Shown here: one piece after another, positions 21,261-31,355 of the stretch | Position numbering within the stretch: position 1 is the first letter of the stretch | Layout: each line of letters starts with the position of its first letter | Origin: Carya illinoinensis | Taxonomy: Eukaryota; Streptophyta; Magnoliopsida; Fagales; Juglandaceae | Direction of reading: 5' to 3' | Assembly: GCF_018687715.1 (NCBI RefSeq) | Contig: NC_056752.1 | Coordinates: forward strand, 6,057,501-6,121,500 | DNA length: 64,000 nt | Made by a program: the position numbers and the translations under genes | The notes under the pieces: model-generated | What the model saw: only the letters and a program-made list of their open reading frames with translations | The model's database searches: none | Told to the model about the DNA's origin: nothing

Positions 21261-22179
21261 GAAGTCAAGTAGAGTGGGTAAAGCACAGGAGGGGACTCGT
21301 ATGAGCTGCAAAACCAGATACACATTCTCGAGTTGCAGTATCTCTTTCATCTGTCAAACTTGCCGTTTCTTCCTTTGTAACCAATTCTAGTTTCACACTT
21401 GGGCATTATATAGACTTGGTCATCCTTCTAATTGTAGATAGCATCTTTCATGAATTTCTACCTGGTATGACAGGATCTAAAACTACTCATCCTTGTACTG
21501 AATGTTCTTTTGCTTTTGCTAAGCAAAAGAGATTGTCTTTTTTTTTTTTTTTTTTTTTTGCCCTAATAATAATGATTCTCAATACCTCTCCCTCTGGTGG
21601 AAGTGGGATTAGTGTTAGATTGCTCATGTACTTTATATATTGAATTGGGCTTTATAGATAAAGAGAAATGATTGTTGGCCCTTTAGAAAGTATTAAATTT
21701 GGTCAGAAATTGTGGTGGCTCAAAGTTCAAACTTCAGGGAATCTGGGGACAGTGTGCGTCAAAGTGGTCGTGGCCAGTGGCCACCCACATTAACATAAAC
21801 TTGTTTCGGCCCAAATCGGCCCAAGATAACCAACTTGCTTTCTTTTTTCTATTTCTTCCATTTTTTTTCCCCTGAGCAATTATTCACACGCACAACTCGT
21901 ATATTATATGCTGTTAAACATCAAGCATGTAGGTTGAGATGAAATAAAAAAGAAACACAGAGAGAGAGAGAGAAGATATTGCAAACTAACCCCACAAAAT
22001 GCGTAGATAATTGATTAGTTGCCTGACAAAATGGGTTGATTAGAAAGAAAGAAAGGAAAACAAAATGCAAGGCTGGTTGGATGCAAGTTGGTGGTGTTAA
22101 GGAGAGAGTGAACGAACATATTGAACCTGGCCCATCTCTCGATCATATGAACCACTAAAAAATTTTATAGTCTAATAAC

Positions 22180-22820
22180 AATATAAGCGATGCATGAGGT
22201 TTACTGAATGTGTTAATGGGTTGTATTCGTGTCGTATCAAAATATATATATTACGATATATAGATCATTTTTAATCTGACCTGTTAAGTTTATTGTGTCA
22301 AAATTTCAAATTCTAATACGACCAATTAACGTAACAGGTCACGTTGTATCAATCCGTTTTGACCCATTAGTGAATATTACGAACAAGATAAAATATGACC
22401 CATTTTAAACTGTTTATATAAATGGTTTGAATGAATCTAAAATTAACCCGTTTGATCTAATTAAATTTAGTATAATTTTATATAAATATTAAAATTATAA
22501 TATCTATAAAAAATTATAAAATTAATTACAAATCTAAAATTACAATCCAAACAATAAAAATATCAAAATTGAAATTCAAACAATTTTATTTTTAAGTATA
22601 AAGGTATAATTGTAATTTTAACTTTTTTAACGTGTTATAACAAGTTGATTCGTTATCAATTTATTAAATAATAGTGGCTTAATAAGTTAATCCGTTTTGA
22701 CCTAAACTAGACTAAACTTTAATTTACTATTATTATATCGTATTCGTATTTAATTAATAAATTGTATAACATATTGTCATTTTTAAATATACACATAGAT
22801 CGTTTGCGACCCTTATTGGT
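22180..22820. repeat. Degenerate non-autonomous transposon (probable hAT type)
   Basis: The block contains words such as ATGGGTTGTATTCGTGTCGTATC, GACCTGTTAAG, ATACGACC, AACAGGTCACGTTG and TTTTGACCCATTAG, which recur in a common plant repeat built from variants of 'CGTGTCG' and 'GACCCGTT'. The end near 22800-22820 reads GATCGTTTGCGACCCTTAT. No intact terminal repeats were found. The classification rests on memory of similar repeats. Confidence 0.4.
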
Positions 22821-24522
22821 GAGAGACAGAGTAAAAGATTAGCAGTTGAGGAGTCGTATGGATGACACTTAAAATTCTTTATTTGAGACGTAAGCATTTA
22901 TACAAAATAAAGCCATAAAATCAATTATTTTATAAAAATGAACTTAAAATCCTTTATTTAAAAAGACATTTTGTATCATTATTTTTAGGAGGAGAGAGAG
23001 GAGAGGGACAAGGACAAACGTTTAAAGCCCAGTGGGCAACGTACACATTTGACATATTTATGGCCATTTCAACTTTTCACTCAACAATGAATGTCCTTCC
23101 TTTTTTTTTTTTTTTTTTTTTGATGGAGAATGTCCTTCCTATTGATTACAGAGGAAAAGGGTGATTTGATAATCTTTATACAGCATCTTACCTAAAATAT
23201 TCATGAGAGAATTAGCACCCGCACAACACATTTAGCCACACAGAAAACGTGCTATGAATATGATTTAGTTTCAACGTAATTAAGGACGACATGACATGAT
23301 ATGACATGAGGAACTACTCGACAAACTGTTTTTCCATAAGAGTAATAAATCTATTATCTCGTTACGTAAAGAATCCAATTTCATTCTTAGGCTATAATTA
23401 ATGATATAAACGTGATGCTAGCTGCCTTGCAACCCATACAATAATATTGACTGATCGACGCTCTTCCAAAGGTTCTATTTTTATTTATAATTATGATAAC
23501 TAGTTTCGCATGATATTTTATTTTTGTTTATTTGGGAAAAAAAATTATAATAATAATAATATTAAAAATTAATATTTTAATAATATTTTATTTAATTTTT
23601 AACTTTTACCACTTCTCATTTTACTATACAAACCTCTAATGATCAACGTGAATAAGAAATGCCGCCATTGTAAAGAGTTCGAAAGCCACAATTGGGAAGA
23701 GACGACCAAAAAAACTGGAAAGTGATGCTGGGAGTCTAAATTCAAAATTGGGTGGCCTTTTTGCGTCCTCTCTAGATTCGTAGTTGAGTTGCATACAGCA
23801 TCCACATATAGTGCAGACTCCACCAATGCCATGAAACGCACACGCGTGCACTTTCTGATGTGACCGACAACTCTCGATCAGCCCTTTATCAAGTTTTAGA
23901 TTTCCTTTGTCTTTATTCTGGTGGAAAGAGAAAAGCCCATGGAATCCTTACATATGTTATTCCCCACCACTAATGTTCTTAATTGGTTGTCTTTGTAGGG
24001 TAGGGAGTAGGGAACCTCCAACCCTTCGTGTTTCCTCTTTATACGATACAAAATGACTAATCTTGTCACCTTCTAAACATCTTCAAATAGGATGATATTC
24101 ATGGACGTTGATCTTCAAATATATATATATAATTCTCCCATCATTCCTATTGGCAGGTGAATCTCATGTGTCAATTCAGCGTCGACATTGCATATCTGCA
24201 AGTCTCCAAATGTCACACACGTTGCTTTATTAGCTTCTTTTATGATCTTAGATCTTCAAGATTATCTGAGCGCCCATTATATATATAACACTGTTGTTTA
24301 TGAGCGAGCTTCAGATGTTGGTATCATCTTTCATATATAGTTCTTGGACACGATAGACACTTTTATCAGTTTTGACCATCTAATTTTTCTATCTTACGAC
24401 TGTTTTTTTAGAACCGGAGTCAATTTACTCTTTTATTCACTTTTATCCATTCCAAAGAAAATGAGGTTCTCACGTGATCATCTTATTAATTAGATAATCT
24501 GCAACAATGTAACCACTCTTGA

Positions 24523-25803
24523 CACTACAAGAATAAAGCCTTTTTCCAGCAATTAAAAGTTTGATGGAAATAAAATTGCTGCAAAAAATCTTTATTTGCA
24601 GCAATTTAAAGATTGATGCAAAGTTTTTTACATCAAAATTCGAAATTAGTCTTTTACAGCAATGTTTCACTTTTTACGACAGTTGTAGTTTGCTGCAATA
24701 TTCAAAATATTTTTTTCGGCTCATTTTTTACTTGTAGCAACAAAATAATCGCTGCAATAAAAAGAAATACTTTTGCAGCTATGTAAATTTCGATGTAAAA
24801 AAAAAACGTTTTCTTATACAGCCTTTTTCCCACTTTTTTCTCTCCCCTCTCTCTTCCCCCCCCCCCCCCCCCCCCCCCCCCGCGGTGAGTCCATGACTTT
24901 CTTCTTCGTCGATCTGCAGAAATTTCCCTCTCTCGCTTCTCGATCTCCCTCATCTTCTGCTGATCGATCTCGCAAGCATCTCCTCTCTGTATTAAACGCC
25001 GCCGTCGACCCACCGATGCCGTCCACCTCCTCAGTCGCTGGTCCCTCTCACGCGGCTTCTCTCTGTCCCAGGTAATCTCCCTCTCTCTTCACTCACAAAC
25101 CCACAAATCTTTGCCTTCCTCCACGGCGCAGCTCCACCGCCACCCCCATGCTCCACCTCCACACCTCCAGCTACGACAGTTGCAGAGCCTCGATCCAAGC
25201 TCTCTGTCTCTATCCCCGTCGATCTACTCTCCCAACGACGGATCTTGCTCAAGTCGTGTGTACATGGCCCTGCGCTGCCTTCCTCCACGGCGCTGCTCCA
25301 CCGCCTCCCCTTCAATGCCGCCCACAAACCCAGAAACCCATTTTTGCCCACAAACCCAGAAATTCATTTATTCTTAGTCGTTGAGAAAGGACAGAGTTCG
25401 CCGAACGAAATATAACTTGTGGTTGACGGGCTACCGATGTGCAGTAGACCTTATAGCGAAATAAATTTAAAAAGTCATTGAGAAACCTGATATATTGCAG
25501 CGGCTTCCCATCAGTATTGCAACATTACTAATCGACCCAAGAATGGAACTGCAGCGATTACAAATGGTACTCCTCCACGGCAGTTGCAGCGGACATGCTC
25601 TATTTTTCGCATCAGTAGAAAACGATGGAAAATCTCTATTTTTCCAACGATTCACGTCCATAGCTGAGTTCCCTTAGTTGCAACGAAACTAAGGCGTCCA
25701 ACGTGCGACCAACCCAAAATAGTTGGTACAGTCCAACTGCTGCGTTTTATAGGATGAATTCCGAAGGATGCTATTGCTGAAACAGGGCAGTTTTGTTGTA
25801 GTG
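24523..25803 (+). mobile_element. Non-autonomous CACTA transposon with exon-like cargo
   Basis: The ends are CACTACAAGAATAAAG (left) and CAGTTTTGTTGTAGTG (right), a CACTA inverted repeat. They are flanked by the 3-bp target duplication TGA at 24520-24522 and 25804-25806. Subterminal GCAGCAA/TTGCTGC words are repeated at both ends, as in En/Spm elements. No transposase frame is present. The interior 24830-25380 is pyrimidine- and GC-rich, contains a 26-C run, and looks like 5' UTR plus early coding DNA of a host gene, including a CCCAG/GTAATC donor-like junction at 25069-25075. Total length 1,281 bp. Confidence 0.88.
24856..24881 (+). repeat. Homopolymer C tract inside the CACTA element
   Basis: Twenty-six C follow a CTCTCCCCTCTCTCTT stretch and precede CGCGGTGAG. 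Such a tract is prone to slippage and to assembly error, so its true length is uncertain. Confidence 0.85.
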
Positions 25804-25909
25804 TGACATTGCTGTGCAGCCAACTGCTACAGGAAAAATAAGTTGGTCTATAACCTTCTAAACCACTAAATCAATCATCTTAGTAACTACCATTTTCTTT
25901 ACATTTTAG

Positions 25910-26252
25910 TGAAGAAAGTGAGACTAAAATATTTTATGAAAGTCCTCAGTCACCGTGAGAGTACTAAGAGTTCTCTTATTAGTATTTATAGAGTAGGGTA
26001 CAATATTACAAGGTGCATATTGTCGTTGGAGAAAATAATATATACAAGGAAATTCCTATAGCTAAGATATACATATCGAGTCATAAAGGAAAGTGCTAGG
26101 CCTTGCATGTGATGGAGTTTCCATTTGGATGTTTGAGTTGATCTTCTGCCGGTGATTTTGTCATTGCCATTGGGTGTATAGCAGGGGAGGATTCATTTGG
26201 TAAGTGCTATGATTTTGTAAATTTATCTATTGGTGTTTGAATACTGTTAATA
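25910..26252 (-). repeat. Copia 3' LTR (left)
   Basis: It matches the right LTR over its length, sharing GTGAGACTAAAATATT, TCTTATTAGTATTTATAGA, TATTACAAGGTG and AGGAAAGTGCTAG. Many scattered differences show an old insertion. Confidence 0.8.
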
Positions 26253-26279
26253 TGTCCCCGCAAACTAGGCCAAGGTATG

Positions 26280-27600
26280 AGGCTAGAGATCAGGAAGTGC
26301 AAGCGACCAAATGGTTTTGTAAGAAGATCGACAAGTTGCAAAGATGCTGGGACATGTCGGGTATGAAATAGTTCAAGACCTCTACGTTCACGTACATAGT
26401 GTTAGTCAATCTTGATATGTTTGCTGCAAGCATAAAAAACAAGGTTAATTGTCATGTAAAAGGCACTAAGATTATTGCAAAGTAGTAGCGGGGAGTTTGG
26501 TAGCTTGATGCCCAAGTCACGAAGAAGAAAAGAGATCCAAGTGAGCTCAACAATAGTTTGAGCCAAGGTTCTGCGCTTAGCATCAAAGCTCGAGCGAGAG
26601 ACAACATCTTGCTTTTTTTGGATCAGGAAATGTAGCTGCTATCAAGAAATAAATAGTATCCTATGGTGGATCATCAAGTAAGAGAGCATCTTGCCCAATT
26701 TGAACCTAAAAAGACATAAAGATCAAGTATAGAATTGAAATTGAAATGAAGACCAAATTCAACAGTACCTTTCACATATCTAAGAATAAGTTTGACCATT
26801 TTAAAGTGAGCATACATAGGAGAGTGCATAAATTGGAAAACAAAGTTAACACTATAGGATAGGTCGGGTTAGGTGAGAGTAAGGTATTGAAGAGTACCAA
26901 CTAGACCGCAATAATGAGAGGTGTCTTAGAGGTAAGGCCTTTAGTTTTGGTCATCAGGGGAGTGCCCATGGGCTTATAGTCGGTCAGTTGGGAAAATTTT
27001 AAAATGTCAAGAGCATATGTGGTTTGAAACAAGCTAAGGCCATCAGGGTCAAGGTGATTGAATTCCTAGAAAATAATGAAGGAAGCCAAGACCTTTTATG
27101 GCATATTAACTTTGAAGAGTCAAAATAAACTCATGAAGAAAATCAATAGAGGAACCAGTGAGTAAAATATCATCAATGCACAATAGTAACATGAGACAAC
27201 TACAAGATAAATGATAAATAAATATGAATCAACAGTACTACAAATAAAGCCATAAGTAAGAAGAAATATGTTGAACTTATCAAGATACGCATATGGCACT
27301 TATTTTAAACCATAAAGAGCTTTATTTAACTTACAAACATGAGAAGAGTGAGTGAGGTGGATAAAACTTAGAGGCTATTCCATGTAGACGAATTTGTGGA
27401 GATCACCATAGAGGAAAGTATTTTTTACATCCAAGTAGCGAATGTCCCATCAGTTGATCAAGTCAAGAATGATAACAATCAAGATGGTGCTCACTTTGAT
27501 AACCATGAAAAAATTTTCATCATATAGTTAATACCATCTATTTGGCGAAAGCCTTTAGCAACTAAATGAGCCTTCAAATGATCAAAGCTATCACTTGTGT
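26280..27600 (-). pseudogene. Copia reverse transcriptase and RNase H remnant
   Basis: Translating the minus strand in shifting frames gives HLKAHLVAKGF near 27570, KLNKALYGLK near 27310, a CIDDILLTGSS active-site block near 27160 (Cys in place of the usual Val), TRPDLSYSVN near 26850 and MVKLILRYVKGT near 26780. Numerous stops and frame changes make it non-functional. Confidence 0.75.
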
Positions 27601-27654
27601 ATACCTAAAATTTCCCTTTCTCTATTTCTATGCCTCTAGTTTTCATATTGGTGT

Positions 27655-27836
27655 CAAGGTCTTCAACTTTGGATGCCCTCCATTAACAAGGTCGTGAAGC
27701 TCTTCAGCGGGCTTGATAAGAACAGGGATGAGAAGATATTGTACGATGAGCTCAAAGATTCTCAATGTCTAAGGTCAACAACAATGGTGACGGCTTCATT
27801 GACCTCGACGAGTTCGTGGAGTTCCACTTCAGGTGA
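27655..27836 (+). pseudogene. Truncated calmodulin-like EF-hand gene fragment inside Copia
   Basis: Plus-strand sequence encodes parts of two EF-hands in two frames. The first, from ATG 27673, gives KVVKLFSGLDKNRDEKIL with loop DKNRDEKILYDE, where the conserved Gly at loop position 6 is Glu. The second, from 27765, gives NNNGDGFIDLDEFVEFH with loop position 1 Asn instead of Asp, and ends at TGA 27834-27836. An intact CML protein has roughly 20 residues between these blocks. Here they are missing and the frame shifts, so it is a deleted pseudogene copy. It is antisense to the Copia genes and sits where the integrase C-terminus should be. No introns are visible, as expected for many CML genes. 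Confidence 0.75.
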
Positions 27837-28003
27837 TCATAGTCAGGCTACATGCAAGATTTTGGTCTAAAGCACCTATTCAAGTTGAAATGCTAAAATC
27901 CGATCAGAATGGACAAATACAAATCAAAATGACTAGAATTTTATTTAGAACGGAACATGCAACTAACCCCTGTTAGTTACTATTCCAACACAGCAAATAC
28001 TAG

Positions 28004-28844
28004 TCATTCTAGTTGAAACGGAGTGGAGGTGAAAACATTGTTGGGGGAGGAAAAATGGTGAATAATACCTTTTTGTTTTACATGGGAAGTAAAGTTAGTG
28101 TTGGCAAATTCACCATCCCCATTAGTTTGAAAATTTTTTATTTTTTTTATTGAATTGACATTCAACATATTTTTCAAAAAGTAAAAAAGCTGAGGAAAAA
28201 TAAGATTTTTTATCGAAGCAGAATAAACCACATGTATTTAGAAAAGCATAAACTAAACATGCATAATAATGAAAATTTCCAATAGAGATAAAGAGGAAAG
28301 ACCCCATAAGTCACAATAAACCTTATCAAAGATAGCATGAGGTAAACTAGAAGAGGGTAAAAACGAAAGTTTGCTAATTTTCCCTAACTGATAACTTTCA
28401 CAAACAGAATAAGTTTTATTAGAATCAGTAACCTGAATAAATCCTTTGGATTTGAGGACTTCGAGAGCAAAGGCTTGAGGATGTCCCAAACGACAAATGA
28501 TAGTGCCACACTTCTTCAGAGACAATCCGAAAATAAGTGGAGAAGTGAGCTTCATAAGGAGGGGATAAGGTATAAAGATTGGTCTCCCATTTCTTAACAA
28601 AAAAATCAACACCATAAAATTCACAGTTATAGAAATAATCACTAATACATTGCCCAATAGATAAAATATTTTTTGCCAGGGCAGGTACTAAAAGCTCATC
28701 ACATAATTTAACTCTAGTGGTGCCATTATCAATATATGTGTCACCAACATATGTAATAGCATGAGAACTACCATAGCCTATAATGATAGCATCATGTCCA
28801 AAATATTGATGAAGATTTTTTAGCATACTTAGGTTACTTGTCAC
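28004..28844 (-). pseudogene. Copia integrase remnant
   Basis: The pre-integrase part includes WHYHLSFG and a second-frame RLGHPQAF, with CESYQLGKISKLSF resembling the family's CxxC-x-GK block. The core includes VYCDLWG (catalytic Asp region) and TNGDGEFANTNF with KQKGIIHHFSSP (second Asp and Glu region). Frames are broken at least twice. The C-terminal domain is absent, replaced by the EF-hand fragment. Confidence 0.8.
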
Positions 28845-28859
28845 ATGGGCAGATGCTCT

Positions 28860-29898
28860 AGTGTCTGTGGTCCATTCATATCATGAGTAAAATTCTCAAG
28901 CATTAGAGCAACTCGTGCTTGACGAATATCATCAAGTTGATACGCATGATTAAATCTATTCTAATGCTTAAGTGCCACATGACCTCTCTTGCCACAAATC
29001 TGACAAGTATCAGCATGTGATGGATCATTGGCCTTCGTTGTGGAATTAGGCCGATCAGTAGGCTCACAGGTATTAAAGGTCCTTGGTTGTTTAGTCCTAG
29101 CTGAATGGCCAGTAGGGTGAAACCTGTGCCCTCTTGAGACTGTGGCTGGGAGCGATTGTTGCCACAGTCGTCCTTAGACTCCAAAGCCGAATTTCTGTGT
29201 CCATAAATAGAAAAAGATGAGTTAGAAGAGGAATCATAAAGGGAGGTTTGAATTTCAAACCCTTAGAGGAGAGGGATGAGCTCGGCATAGGACAATATGG
29301 GTGGCTTGAGCATCAACGTGGTGAAGGGGTTGTATTTGGCATTGAGGTTGTTCATCAACGAAAACACCTTCATCTTGTCTTGCACAGGGCGTCCGATGGA
29401 AGCCAAACTATCACAAAGCCCCTTAAACGTTCATAAATGATTAGCTAGTGGTGTGGTGAGTTGCTTTCTCAAGTATGTCAGCTACTGGGTGAGATGAAAC
29501 TCCCACTCTTGAGAGTCGAGGGCGTATGCTGCCTTGAGTGCAGCCCAAACTTGGTGGGCTGAATCTAATCCTACGACAAGCCCATGGGCTTCTTTTGAAA
29601 GAGTCCCAATGATCAATCCTCATGGCAATCGATCCGATTTACGCCACTGGAGAAAGGTTGTGGAGGGTTTAGATTTACCAAAACCAAAGGCACCATAGAT
29701 GGTGGTGTCAAATTCTAAAGGTGCCAAGGATTCACTCAAGAGGTGTCCCACAAGATCTTGGCTCTCCGCTAAGGCCAATATTTGCTCGCGATAAAGTGGG
29801 TAATTGTTGTTATTGAGATGCAAGGTAACGTACCAATGTTTAGGGCTATGGTGTTTATGAAAGGAAGACTCTATTATCTCACACGGGCTTGGTAACAT
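28860..29898 (-). pseudogene. Copia Gag remnant
   Basis: It starts with an open frame from 29898 (KHWYVTLHLNNNNYPLYRE, then LVGHLLSE) typical of Copia Gag N-termini. Frame-shifted UBN2-type sequence follows (HQVWAALKAAYA, EFHLTQ, CDSLASIGRPVQD). A zinc knuckle near 28975-29010 reads CQICGKRGHVALKH, with the last Cys changed to His and a stop after it. Confidence 0.75.
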
Positions 29899-30235
29899 GA
29901 GAAAGTGAGACTAAAATATTTGATGAAAGTCCTCCATGATCGTGAGAGTACTTAGAGTCCTCTTATTAGTATTTATAGATGGGGGTATAATATTACAAGG
30001 TGTAGATTGCCGTTGGAGAACATAGTCTATACAAGGAAATTCCCATAGCTAAACTATACACATCGGGTCATAAAGGAAAGTGCTAGCCGTTGCATGCGAT
30101 GGAGTTTCCATTTGTATGCTTTGAGTGGATCTTCTACGGTGATTTTGTTATAGCCGTTGGGTGTAGAGCAAGGGATGCTTTCAGTTTGTGCTTGATTTTG
30201 TGAATTTATCCGTTGGTGTTTGAACACTGTTAGTA
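29898..30235 (-). repeat. Copia 5' LTR (right)
   Basis: 338 bp, matching the left LTR. It begins TGAGAAAGTGAGACT on the plus strand beside the primer binding site and ends near CTGTTAGTA. Confidence 0.8.
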
Positions 30236-30369
30236 TTTTGAAGTATTCATTTATTTTTGTTTATCGTTTTTTTGACCGAGGTTTCCGTAGTGATGGTATG
30301 ATATTTTGGTTGAGACCATCCGCCCACCGATTTTCATTATACACGCATATGAATAGCTTATTAAATGGT

Positions 30370-30600
30370 AAAAAGAAAAACTTTGGTTCAGTTTAGTAGT
30401 AAGATAAAAATTTTAAATTTTAAGATAAAATATTAAATTATTATATTTTAATATTATTATTATTTTAAAAATTAAAAACATTAAAAAAATAAATTATTTA
30501 TTATATTTTATATAAAAATTTAAAAAAAATTATAAAAATAAAATAAAAATTTTCAATTTAAGATAAAAATTTTTGTCAAACCGAACCTAAAACTTCCAAA
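30370..30600 (+). repeat. AT-rich MITE with GTTTGGTTC-like ends
   Basis: It runs from TTTGGTTCAGTTTAGTAG to GTCAAACCGAACCTAAA, which are inverted versions of each other. The interior is nearly pure A/T with TATTATTATTATTTT and TTATTTATTATATTTT as in the GATGAGAT family. It may be a related subfamily. Confidence 0.6.
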
Positions 30601-30872
30601 CTCCTCCAAGAATCCCATACCATCTTCCAATCGTTCCCCACGTAGAAATGAGTCATCATGTCCTATGTTTTATCCTGATCAGCCCAATCGCTAGCTAGCT
30701 ACAAGCTAGAATGAGTCTAGATCATGTCATTCGCTTTTGGACTCAAACACCATTGGATATGACGCGACAGACGCGTCCTGGAAATTCGAATCCCTAGACA
30801 CTTGGTCTACAAAATCTTCGTGCCTATCCGAAGGTCGAATCCCAAGACACTTCACTAACGAAGACACCTGTG

Positions 30873-31355
30873 AGAGCATTTTCATTATCTTGTTCAAATT
30901 TACCTTTAAAATTTAGTTAATATTACGCTTCTTTATATTTATTTATTTTATCTAAATTTAATCACATATTAAATTAACTATTTATTCTTTTTATAATAAT
31001 AAAATATTATTAAATTAATATTTTTTTAAAAAATAATTCTACCAACTTAATATTATTAATAATTATATTATAATTAAATTAATATTAAAAAAATCATATT
31101 TTCAAAAATCAATTAATTCTCAAAATTATATCAAAATCATTTTTATATTATAAATAAATTAATAAATTATATTATAATAATGATAAAGTAATATTTTAAT
31201 CTTTAGTGAATGAATAGAATCTTCTATATTTAGTTAATTACTGTAACATAAATATAAAATATTTTAAATTTATCTAATTCAATATAGGTATTTTTTATAC
31301 AAACAATTTAAATTTTGGCTAATATTTTCATTTGGGCAAGCCAATGAAATGCTCT
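30873..31355 (+). repeat. MITE with AGAGCATTTTCATT terminal inverted repeats
   Basis: The left end AGAGCATTTTCATTATC and right end GCCAATGAAATGCTCT are inverted repeats of one another, bracketing about 450 bp of A/T-rich DNA without coding potential. A clear target duplication was not found. Confidence 0.65.

Larger units (their letters stand above)
20299..24519. other. Intergenic region downstream of the glycosylase
   Basis: It holds the glycosylase 3' UTR (to roughly 20.5 kb), an LTR-like stretch near 20.93-21.26 kb, T tracts at 21539-21559 and 23101-23121, a TE-derived block at about 22.18-22.82 kb and a partial GATGAGAT-family fragment near 23.53-23.64 kb. A short open frame on the minus strand at 23636-23851 has no recognisable domain. 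No host gene is supported. Confidence 0.5.
25910..30235 (-). mobile_element. Degenerate Ty1/Copia retrotransposon carrying an EF-hand gene fragment
   Basis: Two similar LTRs (25910-26252 and 29898-30235) bracket coding remnants on the minus strand in Copia order: Gag next to the right LTR, then integrase, then RT and RNase H toward the left LTR. A decayed initiator-Met type primer binding site (TGTTACCAAGCCC) adjoins the right LTR and a purine-rich tract (GCGGGGACAT on the minus strand) adjoins the left LTR. The flanks TTTAG and TTTTG could be a degraded target duplication but do not match exactly. Between integrase and RT about 0.4 kb is replaced by foreign sequence with an EF-hand pseudogene on the opposite strand. 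Confidence 0.85.

Noticed and set aside
23599..23851. Two overlapping minus-strand frames near 23.6-23.85 kb
   Set aside because: Both are open over the same DNA, neither resembles a known family, and the region adjoins transposon debris.
24702..25384. Several 70-106-aa frames inside the CACTA element as genes
   Set aside because: They overlap on both strands, are driven by the C tract and GC-rich repeats, and carry no domain. The interior is better described as captured exon-like DNA.
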